From NCBI GenBank assembly GCA_009829735.1, contig CM020619.1, forward strand, positions 14,065,777-14,129,776: a stretch of 64,000 bases of DNA, given 5' to 3'. The translations under genes and the position numbers were made by a program. The notes below the pieces were generated by a model, which was not told the origin of the DNA, ran no database searches, and was given only the letters and a program-made list of their open reading frames with translations. This document shows positions 22,823 to 32,565 of the stretch, piece after piece (position 1 is the first letter of the stretch; every line of letters begins with the position of its first letter). Origin of the DNA: Pyropia yezoensis. Its lineage: Eukaryota > Rhodophyta > Bangiophyceae > Bangiales > Bangiaceae.

Positions 22823-22918
22823 AGCAGCAGCGGCCGCGGGGGTGGCCGACGAGGAGGCGGCGGCGGCGGTGGCGACGAGCACTAGCCCCGCCGTCGCGGC
22901 GGTGGTGGTGTAGCCCAT
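21236..22918 (-). CDS. repetitive Gly/Ser/His/Arg-rich secreted protein
   Basis: A 560-residue protein with ATG at 22918 in an ideal context (GCCACCATGGG). The first residues, MGYTTTAATAGLVLVATAAA, form a convincing signal peptide. The rest is built from repeats of roughly 50-60 residues alternating an acidic-spotted Ser/Gly block (AGSGSSSDGGSGSG) with a basic His/Arg block (GGGHPRRHGGRRRHAAK), at least seven times. There are no Cys residues in the repeats and no catalytic domain. This resembles extracellular matrix or cell-wall structural proteins of algae; function is an inference. The alternating charged blocks could bind sulphated polysaccharide. Gene length suits the repeats, and the frame is intact despite the very high GC, which supports a real gene. 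An A9-T tract and a 16-base C run lie within 130 nt upstream on the sense strand. Confidence 0.68.
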
Positions 22919-24592
22919 GGTGGCAAAAAAAAAAGAGGAGGGCGGCGTGCGGGGGGCGCGGGGGTCAAGGCTGGGTGCGGGCAAGGCCAAGGGGTGTGGG
23001 GCGCCCCCTCCTTCCCCTCGCGGCCAAGTGGGGGGGGGGGGGGGGTGGTGTTGGCGGCGGCAGCCGCTGTGGGTCGGCAGCGGGGCTGGTGGTAGGCGTC
23101 GAGCGGGCTGGGTAGCTGCGTCGGGGGCGCTCCGTTGGGTGGGGGTGACAGCGGCAGGCCGGTGTTGCCAGCCGAGGGGGGGTGCTGGCGCTACTTATTC
23201 TAGGCGCGCCTGACGTCTTGGAAAGAGGAGCACTGCGCCATCGCGACGCGAGGGAGGTGGTCAAGGGGGCTGCCGGCGGGGGGGCGGGGGGGGGGTTGCC
23301 GCAGCGGCACCACCCGTCGGCGTCCCTCCCTGCGTGGTGGGCGGCCGCCGCCACACCCCCCTCCTTCCCCCCTCCCCCCCCCCCGCCCCGGTCTCCCCAT
23401 GCCACGCAGACCACCGGCGCCACGCGCGTGCGGCGGGGGTCCCTCCCGTCTGCTTCCCCCCCCCCTCCTCACCCCCCCCCCCCCCCCCCCCCACCTCCCC
23501 CCCTCTGCATCTCTCCCGCCTCCCGCGCGGCAAGCGCCACACCACCGGCCAGCGCGGCTGGCAGCAAAGGCAAAAAAAAAAAAAAAGGACGATGGCCGCC
23601 GGGAGTGCCGTCCCCCCCGCCACCCAATGGGGAGAGCAACCGCAGCCGCAGCGGCGGCCATTTTTTTCCCCCATCGTCCCAGGGCAGCGGCGGCGGCGGG
23701 GTGGGGGTGGGGGGGTGGGGGGGGGGGGGGGGGGGGGGGGGAGGGCCCTTGGAATCGAGACAGACACCCCCCACGGGGCGGTGGTCCGCCCCCCCCCCCC
23801 CCGCGCAATCCCGCTTGCCCCTGGAGGGTGGGGGGCGCTTGCAGACACGAGGGGGGGAGCGGGGAAGAGGGGGGGGGGGGCGGGGGGGGGAGCGCGCGGG
23901 AGGGCGGGTAGGCAGCTGGGTGGGATGGGCGGGTAGGCGGCTGGGTGGGTGGGCGGGCGGGCGGGGGAGCGACGAGCTGCGGCGGCCACGTGCACTCGCG
24001 CGCGAGACGAGGAGAGGGGGGAGGAATCGGGGGGGGCGGGGGGGGGGGGGGGCGGGGTGGCGGCTGGGGGGGGGGGGGGGGGGGGCGGCGGGGGGGGCGA
24101 ATGCCGGACACGGCGATAGGTAGGTACTGGAATCCCCCCCCTCCCCCGCCCGATGGGGGGCGGGGAGGCCGCGCCGTCCATGCCGCAGGGGTGGGAGCGA
24201 GAGGGATCAAGCCGCCAAGGGGGGTGGGGAGGGGGGGGGGGGGGGGGGGGGGGAGGGGTGGGAGGCAACGGTTGTGTTCCTGGTGAGGGCTGGGGGGGGG
24301 GGGGGGGAGGGGGGCGGGGGGGGGGGGGGGGGAAGAGGCGGGCGCTAACGGAAGGACCGCCAGACGTGGCGCGCTTCGCAGGGGTCCGTGGCTGCCGCCC
24401 GCCGCGTACCCCCCTACGCGCCCCACGCCAGAGGCCCAGGGCCTAATGGACAGCTCTGTAGGTAGGCACTGCACTGCACTGGTCATACGTACGTACATGC
24501 GGTACAATCCATATGTACGTCACACAAAAAGAGCGGGACGTGCGGAGAACTAAGCGGGCGCGTGGTGGTCGCATGTAGGAATCGAGATCTAT

Positions 24593-24634
24593 CCCCCCCC
24601 TCTGCTCAAAGCAGAGGGGGGACCAGATGCTGGT
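24593..24634. repeat. two adjacent perfect hairpins
   Basis: Six C plus TCTGC pairs with GCAGA plus six G around the loop TCAAA (an 11-bp stem). It is followed at once by GACCAG-ATG-CTGGTC (a 6-bp stem). The first resembles a bacterial terminator, but the context is eukaryotic and there is no upstream gene pointing at it. Function unknown. Confidence 0.6.
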
Positions 24635-24791
24635 CTCTCAGCGCTCCTCAGCGCAATCTGTCAGCTCTCGCAGGGGCTCCCGTCGGGGACCGGTGAGTCG
24701 CTGCTGGTCGGGTCTCCCCAATTCAAAACGGGGGTCGTTGAGAAAAAAACACCGAACTGTCCACTCTCTCACTTCACGTTCAGGAAGGTTT

Positions 24792-24844
24792 CAGTGTGTG
24801 TGTGTGTGTGCAGGAAGCGCGCGCGCGCCATCTCGCGCGCGCGC
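24792..24844. repeat. GT and GC dinucleotide microsatellites with inverted GC tracts
   Basis: A (GT) run of about nine units is followed by GCGCGCGCGC, CATCT, CGCGCGCGCG, an inverted repeat of alternating purine-pyrimidine sequence that could adopt Z-DNA or a cruciform. Non-coding. Confidence 0.8.
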
Positions 24845-25129
24845 ACGGCGCCATGGTCATCTCCAGTGTGGCGCGAGCGGGTGGGGGGATGGGAGAACAC
24901 CTACAACGGTAGGCAGGCAGCACTGTGCATCCTCGTGGGCGCGCGCGACGACGGCAGCGGCGACCGCCCCGGACGCGATCGGCTCGCGCGCTTCTGGCGC
25001 TTACCCCAACAGAGTGCATCCTCCCAGGCGCGCGCCCGGGTCGAGCCGATGCTCCGCGGGCGCGTCCGCCCCCCTCGGCCGCCTCCACCGCCGCTCCCTC
25101 CGGCGCCACGGCTTCCACTGCCGCGCGCG

Positions 25130-27600
25130 CCTCCGCACGCGTTGCCGCCCCCACCTGCCAAGTACCTTCACGTGCTCGCTGCTGCGGTGGTCATGCGGCG
25201 TCGTTGAGTGGCGCGCGTCGGCGCTGCTGCTTCTGGAGTTGTGTCGTTGCGGCTGCTAGTGAACATCGTCGCCACCCTCTGCTACGCGCACGCGGCATGC
25301 ATCTGCTGCGTCGAGCGAACATCTCTACTACCCGGCAAAGCTTACAACCGGCGGCCAATGCGGCGGGGTCGTCTGAAGCCGCGTCCTGGTGCTCAAGGGC
25401 TACCTGCCGTCACTGGCGTGGGAGGGCGCCGCGGCTCGCTGGTGCAAGCACGCAGCCGATGATGAGGCGTGCGTGCGTCGCTGCTGCCTCTGGAGCCAGC
25501 AAGCGGCGTTAGCCCGGGAGAGCGCACCTCTGCTACGCGCTGGTCCGTGTGCGCACAGGTTGCTGCGGCAGGTGCGCGTGGATAATCGCCGCATCTTCCG
25601 GTCCGCGGCGGCCGCTCGAACGGGGGTCGCTCGCCGCAGATCGTTGCTGCAAGCCCAAGGAAGCTGGTCCGACGGGGGCGTGTGGCCGCTGCCAGCTCGG
25701 GCGATCCATCAGCCGCTGATGGGTCGTGGTTGCGTCGCAGCCGCCCGCTGGTGCTGTCAAGTGTCGGTAGCCGGAACGAGCGCACTGCTCTTCCTTTCCG
25801 ATGCCAGGCGGCACTTTTCGCTGGGGCCGATGCGCGTCCCCGCCAGCCACAGCTCCCGTCCCGCGGCGGCCACTGGCACGGGTAGGGGGGGTGGGGTTGT
25901 CACCGGCCGCTGCCGCAAGCCCACGGCGGCTGGGCCAGCGGGGGCGTGCCGCCGGCGCCCACTGACGCGTGTGCGCGCCGGATTCTGCAACTGGCCGGCG
26001 CCTTTTCTGGTCGCTAGCGCAGGCGGGAGGCAGGCGCCGCACAGGGACCAGTCCGCTGCTCGATGGTCCAAGCTCATGGCGACTGCCAGTGCGGGGTGCG
26101 TGGCCAAAGCCCGCTGCTCTGAACGCACGACGGCGGCCGGAACGTTCGGGCGTGGACGCCCCCCGCTGCTGCAGGCCTACGGTGGCTGCTCCCTCGGGAC
26201 GGTGTGACCGCCGCCCCCGCCGGGGGCCCACAGCGGACGCTGGGGCGCTCGCCGTCGCCTCGGCTCCCTGGTGCCGAGAATCGGCGGTCGTTGAGGAGTG
26301 AGCGTCAGCCCCGTCCGCAGAGAGCGGTCGGCGCCAGTAGCTAGCGCCAAACGCCGTACCTGTCATAAACTCATCTCTTAGCGCGACGGCTGCTTCCACG
26401 CGGGGGCGTCCCCACCGCCCGGTGCTGCGTGCGGACGAAGGTTGCTGCTGTGTAGGGGCGTGGGCGCCATACGCTCCTTTAGGCCCACTCCATATGGTCC
26501 TGCGGGGGGGTATGGATGCCGCCCACTGCTTCCGACTCGCGCTGGATGCTCGTTCGGGAGGTCACTCTCGCTGCCCGCGATCGCGAGTGGGCGCCGTCAT
26601 CCGGCAGGTGCCTACGAAATGGCGTGGGCGCTGCGTACCACTCCTGTTCTGCCGAGCTTGCTGCTTTGGGGGGGAAGGGCACCGCGCGCTGCTGCGGGAC
26701 AGAGGCGGCTGCTCTTTAGGACGGGAATCATTTTTGTATGCTGGGGTTGCCTGCTGCGTGATTCCTCACGTTCGGGTGGACGACGCCACCACCCGCTTCT
26801 GAGAGCTCGCAGCCGATGGTTGGACAGGCGAGTGTCGTCACCTCCCGCTGACGCCGGCGGCACCCGGATGCTGGGGCGGGCCCTTCGCCGCACGTCCTGG
26901 CGGGCGAGTATCTCTGGGTAACGTCGCTGCTTCCTGCTGCTTCAAGCCCGTGACGGCTGGTCCGATGAGCGGGCAAGGCCGTCGAGGGTTGCCCAGTGAA
27001 GCGGGCCCGCGGCAGACTCTCCTACCGTTGGTCGCCACCGCAGCCCGCTGCACACGTCCGCTGCAACTGCTTCAATAGGGGGGCATGGCCCCCGCGCGCT
27101 CGTGCGGGTCCTCGGCGGACGGTCCCACCCGCGGTCATCGCCGCTGCCTGCTGCTGCGAGAGTACCGCGGCAGCTGCTGTAAGGCAGCGCGGCGGCCGCG
27201 CCCTGCTGCGAGCCCGCGGTGACAGCACTGCTTCTCCAGCATCAATGTGGTACGTGGGTGCTCGTCTGCCGCGTGCTTGTGCATGTTCGGGTTGGCGACG
27301 CCACCACCACCAGCCTATGCGATCCCACAGCAGAGTACTTGAGGTGCCTGCGTCTCCACGGCGCGTGTCTCTTCGCTCGCAGCGATTGCTGGGGCAGCTA
27401 GACACCGTCGCTGCAATCTGTGGCTGGCGGGCTGCGTCTTGGCGCTTTCGTGGCTGCGCGCCGCTAGCACCCACTTCTGCTCGTCGCATTCGGTTGTTGA
27501 GTGGTCTGCGGCTGTATGATTCAGCTGCCTCACCGGGGATGCTTGGCTTCGATTGTTGTGTCTGTTGGCGCGCGCGTTCGCGGCCGCCGTGTAGATCTGT
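25130..27600. repeat. degenerate tandem array, period about 257 bp
   Basis: A recurring block of the form CGCTGCTGCAAGCCCAAGG then CGGCTGGTCCGACGGG appears near 25387 (weak), 25642, 25907, 26164, 26686, 26935 and 27199. The spacings are close to 255-265 bp or multiples of it. A second block (GTCGCTGCTGCCTCTGGAG) recurs at about 25215 and 25470, and a third (CATGTTCGGGTTGGCGACGCC type) at about 26770 and 27285. Translated on the minus strand, the first block repeatedly gives GPAxxGLQQR-like words. The array has about ten strongly diverged units with no intact ORF through it. It looks like an old satellite or a decayed tandem gene array directly downstream of the KDZ transposon. Confidence 0.65.
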
Positions 27601-27893
27601 CATGAGTACTTTCTGAGGGGTGATGCCGTGCCATCGACGCAGAACAGTGCGGCTGCTCTGAGCGCGGGCCTGCAATTGTCGACGTCCTCGCGCAACGGGA
27701 CTTGTACCTCTGCTCGCCGGCGGTGGCCACATTATTTAAACGTTTCATTTTCGACGACCACCGCTACCCTTCTACGTCGGGCTCCGCGGCGGTTTCGAAG
27801 CAAGAATGGCGGCCAGCCGCTTCTGTCACTTGCGATTTGGCTTGCCTGCCGATGATGGTTTTGAGAAGACGCCAGGTCGTTGTTTATTCATAT

Positions 27894-30002
27894 TCAAAAG
27901 GGCACCACCTGGCGCGAAGCAGGGCACGCACAGTACCGCGATCGGCAGCATTCTTTCGCCACAAAAGAATGATAGAAGTCCGCCATGCTCGCGTCTTGGT
28001 TTTCCTCCTTCGCGTGTGGGTGCAGCAGCTTGTACGACGCCACGAGGTTCATCAGTGAGAGCTGCACAATACGGTGTGCCATGAACGACTCCGGCGACAT
28101 GTACGCCAAGTGGCTACGGAACTTGACTGAGACAGAGTGTTGGACATCCGCCGCCTGAGTTGCAACGCCGTTAGTCAGCCCCAACGCCTCGTTTGGGAAG
28201 AAAATCGGCGAGCACGTGTGCCCCTTCGCGTGAACCCTGTCAAGAACCACCTTCACCCCGTGAAGGTTGAAAATGGACCTGACGCGGCGCAGTGCGTTCC
28301 GGTCCAGCTTGCACCCGACGTCGTAGAACACGACCTTAGGCAGCTTCGGAAACCGCTCCAGGATGACGGACAGGGCTTCGCTCACGCTCTCGGCGTCAAA
28401 CATAACACGGAAGCCCACTGTGACCACGTGTGGACAGACCACATTGACCACACCAGCGGTGAGATCTGGGTGGTTTGGAAACTCCTTATTGCACCGATCG
28501 TTGTCGTCCTCCTCCTCAGCTTGGCGGGAATGCCGCCGCTTCCTGGCAGCAACTCGCGGTCGCCCTGCCGCCGCACGCTTCCTGCGCCGCGCCTTCAATG
28601 CGCTGATGGCGGGGCGGATACGCGGCAAGTTCCCAAAATACTCGAAGCACGTGTAGGCTGAGTCAAGGTCCTTGCCTTTGAACCCGGGATGCTCTGCCGC
28701 AAAGCGCTTGAAATCAGCAGCGGTCGGCCGGCCGCCCCAGCGGTCGCAATAGATGCGGTTCAGCCCGGTGTCCTTCTGAGCCGCCTTGGTCGCTGCGTCC
28801 TTGAACTTCTCATCGATGATGCTCTCGAGTTCGACAATGAACTCAAGCACGCGACCCAGCGACTTCCGCAACTTCTCGTTTGCCTTGAGGTGCTTGTCGG
28901 TGCGCTTCAGAAAGTTAGAAACGAATCCGACGGTGTCGGCCGCGGCGGAGTAGCAGTGCCATGCCTCTGGGTTTTTGGATTGCAGAGCCACGGCGAGAGC
29001 GGCTATGGGATCTGTGTCAACCCCTTGGAACATGCCGACCACGGGGTCACCTAGCGCGGCAAGCAAGAATGTGCGGACAGCCGACCAGCCCATGAAGTCC
29101 GAATGCGCCATGCACTCAAACGATGGCATGTACGGCCCTGTCCTGGAGTGCCACTGCGACGAAGACGACGCCACGGGCTCCTCGTGTGCCTTGGGCACGG
29201 CTGTGGAACGGTCGTCAGCCGTTCTGGCCGTGGCTTGGCCAGGGGCATCTCCGCCCCCACCATCCGACGATGCTCCCTGAGAGTTCCCAGTGTCGCTCTC
29301 AAGAGCCGCGTGGGAGCAAGTGGACGAAGAGGACTCCCCTTCACTTTACAGTTGGTTGCCTCGTCCGTCTTCAGCCAAAAAGAAGGTGTGGAAGAGCTCA
29401 GCGGCATCCACGAATATCTCCGTGTTGACTCGGCCCCTGTTACGCCGCCGCCGTTGTGTTCCGAGTTGTGCCGATCTCCATGACCGCAAGGATGCCAGCT
29501 CCGTCTTACTCAGCTTATCGGCGCACCGTAATATCTTACGCACTGCACGTCTGAGCGTTGCCGTAGGTATTACACAGAGGAGCTCGACTCCAATGGGTAG
29601 CACAGGAACAAGCAGTGAGGGGCGCACGATGTTCATGCCAGGCCGAGCTCGAAATCCAATGGACTGGCCATCCAGGATGATAAACTCCGGGTTGTCCCCA
29701 CATAGTGGACACTTGAAAGCCTCTGGACAGGGCTGCAGCATCGCCACGAACATTCTGCCAAGGATGTTGATGTACTGGCGGCACATGGAGAAGGACTTCT
29801 TGGTCGCCGAAAAGTGAGACGTGGCCGCGACATATGTGCTGCGCCCGTTGAACACAAAAGACAGGAGCTCATCGCACACCCCACGTGTGAAAACCAACTG
29901 CCTGTCGAAGTTGTCCTTCTGACGCAAACTGACGAGTCCATCCTCGGATCCATCATAAAGAACAGTGTGTCCGTTCTTGCAGCTCCACGTCCCAAGCTCA
30001 GC
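27894..30002 (-). pseudogene. KDZ transposase, C-terminal part (catalytic domain)
   Basis: Exon joined to the previous one by a 157-base intron (30003-30159, GTACGTATG...TTGCAG), giving PPLQ|AELGTWSCKNGH, VLYDGSEDG and CPLCGDNPEFIILDG, conserved Cys pairs of the family. A TAA at 29346-29348 interrupts the frame; it could be part of an intron starting GTAAAG. The same frame then runs from about 29345 to 27894 with the KDZ core: EFPNHPDLTAGVVNVVCPH, VVFYDVGCKLDRNALRR, VVLDRVHAKGHTCS, GVATQAADVQHS, LAYMSPESF. Related proteins usually have Glu-Gln where this one has Asp-Val (ADV), so a catalytic acid may be changed from Glu to Asp. It ends earlier than typical relatives, which continue with a coiled C-terminus. 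Confidence 0.68.
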
Positions 30003-30159
30003 CTGCAAGCACAGAAATGTAAAAAAGAATGAAGAGGAAGGAAGCGGAATCCGTGGGCGTCAGAATATGCTCGAGGAGTACTTGACAGAACTCAATCGGT
30101 CCACCAGGCAATAAAGATATGAGAAATAAATGGTCAATGTGGTGATGCACCATACGTAC

Positions 30160-31710
30160 CTGCAATGGGGGCGCCGTCGGGTGGTGTGTAAAAACCAATG
30201 CCGGCGTGCGCTTGATGATCGTGTCTGCTTCCCTCTCACATCCGCACTCGTAGCATTTCTTCTCACACAGCGCTTGAGACGGACTGAAGACGAGGCCGCA
30301 CCGATGGAGAGTGTCTAGCGCGCTAGGCGTCAGCGGAGATTCAGTTGCCGCAGCTGACGACCTGCTGCCCCCCACTCGAATGCGACCGCTCATCGCAAGC
30401 AAGTCTGCCGTCCGCATCCACCGCTCAGCCATCTTCTGCTCCTCCAAACAGGGCAGCAAATTTCTCTTAGTGCGGGTCGCTTGCACCTCCAGGATGGCGT
30501 TGAAGTCGTCCGCGGCGTCGCACATGGCGTCGCCGTACCGGCCATAGTTGGTCGACGCCTTTTTTTGCGGCGTCTCGTCGCCGTCCGACATGGCGCGATC
30601 CTCGTCTGAAAAGCTTCCCGAGCAATCAGCAGAAGTACCTGCAGAAGCAAACACAGGTAGTGCCCGCGTCAACCTCACGTGCGTACAAGAGCGCTCCAAC
30701 GAACGACAGCTGAAAGCGATGCACCGCATGAACCGCCTCTCAGTTGCGACAACAGGGCTAAAGATCTTTCCATCAAACGCAACCGCGCACCGAGTACCCA
30801 GTAGGTCAAAAGTGAAAGCGTGCTGTTAGGCGCCAGGCTTGACTTGAAGCGCGTCAAAGATGGCGAACCGCTCGGAAGACAGATCGCGCATGCCAAGTTC
30901 AAACGCCTGGGCGTGCCAGCAGTTGCAAGCGCGTCCTGTGGTGGAAGCAAGGGCAACGTTCTGCGTATGGTCACGGCATGAGCACAGCACTTTGCCGCGC
31001 GGAGATAGCCAAAGCGACACGACGTCAACAAGGGCTGGTCCTACGCGGCAAAATATGACGCGCGAGCGACATTGAGGAGCACCGACGAGACGGCCACACA
31101 ACCCGCCATGGCGAAAGTCGGCCGCCGCCGTCATCAAACCTGCTGCAGCGCGAAGACACGTCTTGATAATTGACTGCACATTAGCGCGTCGGTCCGCACT
31201 GACGACAGCCTTGCGCTCCTGGAGGGTAGCGATCGGAGCGGAGTCGTTGACCGCGCGCCCGGTGCGTTGTCGTGGCGGCAGCTTTCTACTCTTGAAGGTT
31301 TCGGCCGCCGCGTGAACTGGAAGGTGATCGTCGTGACCCTCATCTGTATGAATTGCATCAGGGGGGCTCTCCCCTCCTCGAGAACTGCCGCCCAGCAGAC
31401 GTCCCCCATCGGATGGTCCAGCCCCGCCACTTTGTCGGCCTTGGGGGGCCCCAGGTCCATCCTTTTGTCCGCCACGTGGCTCGGGTGCAATTTCCTCTTC
31501 CGACGAGCCGCGCGAGGAAGCGAGGCGGCCGCGTCGCACTCGCCGTTTCTTGGTGCTTCGGACAGGGAGCGCGGGACTGCTTGGCGTCGAAGGCGATAAG
31601 CCTGTCACATACCGCAGAAATCCGATTCTGCCCAACTGAACCCGCCGAGTCGGGAAAGGGCACTCATCGGAAGAGTAGCCGGGAACCCATGAGATGCCGT
31701 CTTCATCCAT
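30160..31710 (-). pseudogene. KDZ transposase, N-terminal part (Cys-cluster region)
   Basis: Begins at ATG 31710 (MDEDGISWVPGYSSDECP). It contains a SWIM/CxC-like zinc cluster near residues 250-280: LCSCRDHTQNVALAS then ACNCWHAQAF, followed by SSERFAIFDALQVKPGA. An in-frame TAA at 30826-30828 interrupts the frame, but the same frame resumes at once as QHAFTFDLLGTRCAVAFDGK and continues through acidic and Cys-rich sequence (CEKKCYECGCEREADT) to a good 5' splice site at 30160/30159 (CAG|GTACGTATG). A short 48-base intron ending TTCTGCAG near 30655 is also possible. The TAA may be a real nonsense mutation or lie within an unrecognised mini-intron. Cys-cluster modules in this family probably bind zinc and nucleic acid. 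Confidence 0.6.
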
Positions 31711-32430
31711 GCCTCGTGGCAGCCGGGTCGGCGAGGACTACGAGATGACGAACAGAACGCAGGACAGGAAGAGCAAAAGCAGCCCAGCTAGCGAGAAGTC
31801 GACGCAGCGGGCAGCGCTCCAAAGCCGAAGATGCCGTCTGTACGGACATTCGAAGAACATGAATAACGCTGCGCAAGCACGCTTCGCGTCAAGCATGAGC
31901 GCCTCCTGTGGCTGTAGGCCAGCTCTCAGAGTGCAGCAAGAGGAATTATGCACCGTCTGGCCGAAGAGGGATGGGCGGTCAGCACTGATGACAGCACCCT
32001 CTACAACAGAGCCTGTGTCCACTGTGTGCCAGCATCCAGTGCTATCATTCAAAAAAAAAAAAAAAAAAAAACCACCAGTGACCACTCCCCGTTGCAGCAC
32101 CATGACGTGTCTTCGGTTGACGCGTAGCTGGCTCTACCTCACTTTGGGGGTGTCAAGGACGTGTCTCACTGCGTGCTAGCCCCGTTCACGACCATTGACC
32201 ACGGCCAGCAGATCTTGTCCAGCGCCACATCACTGATACGCACCACGCGGAGATGCCCACAACGTGCCGTCGTTCGGAGAATATTTTCGAGGGTATCTTT
32301 ACATAGATGCCCCCTCGCATCTCTGGAACCCCAAGGAGTATTTATAATTACTTTTCCAATTTGCCACGACACTGGGCTCCCGTTTCCACGGCCGACCATC
32401 CCACGACTCTTATATCAGCCGTGCCTGGAT
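31711..32430. other. non-coding DNA upstream of the KDZ gene
   Basis: Less GC-rich sequence with a 20-base A run at 32051-32070 and no supported gene. It should contain the promoter and the 5' end of the KDZ element. The A run has no adjacent gene body, so it is not good evidence for a retrocopy. Confidence 0.45.
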
Positions 32431-32565
32431 GCATGCCTCTTGCTGGCGTACCAAAGGAGAGAGGAGCGCGCGTGCCTCGTGCTGGCCGCGGCCACCACCC
32501 CCAGTAGCAGCGGCGGCGCCGGTCGCAGCGTTGTCAGCCGCGGGTGGCGCCGCCCCAACCACCAC

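Larger units (their letters stand above)
22919..24990. other. homopolymer-saturated intergenic DNA
   Basis: From about 23030 to 24345 this stretch is packed with G or C runs of 10 to more than 20 bases, for example C at about 23471-23492 and G around 23718-23740, 24061-24085, 24230-24254 and 24294-24332. All long ORFs here are translations of these tracts. From 24470 the sequence becomes less GC-rich, with CATACGTACGTACATG-type palindromic words. No gene is supported. Many runs could form G-quadruplexes on the plus strand. Confidence 0.6.
27894..31710 (-). mobile_element. KDZ (Kyakuja-Dileera-Zisupton) DNA transposon, decayed copy
   Basis: A minus-strand gene with Cys-cluster modules followed by a KDZ transposase domain, the layout of KDZ transposons. 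KDZ elements are known from fungi, animals and several algal groups. The gene appears in at least two exons with a well-formed intron, but the frame has two in-frame TAA codons and the C-terminus stops early, running into the 257-bp array. I could not find terminal inverted repeats or an 8-bp target duplication, so the outer boundaries given are those of the coding region only. Confidence 0.7.

Noticed and set aside
23200..24507. 435-residue minus-strand ORF and overlapping plus-strand ORFs
   Set aside because: Translations of homopolymer tracts; no frame is favoured.
24593..24620. Rho-independent-type terminator
   Set aside because: The stem is perfect but there is no T tract and the DNA is eukaryotic.
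32051..32070. Poly(A) tail of a retrocopy or non-LTR element
   Set aside because: A 20-base A run is present but no gene body, polyadenylation signal or target duplication flanks it.
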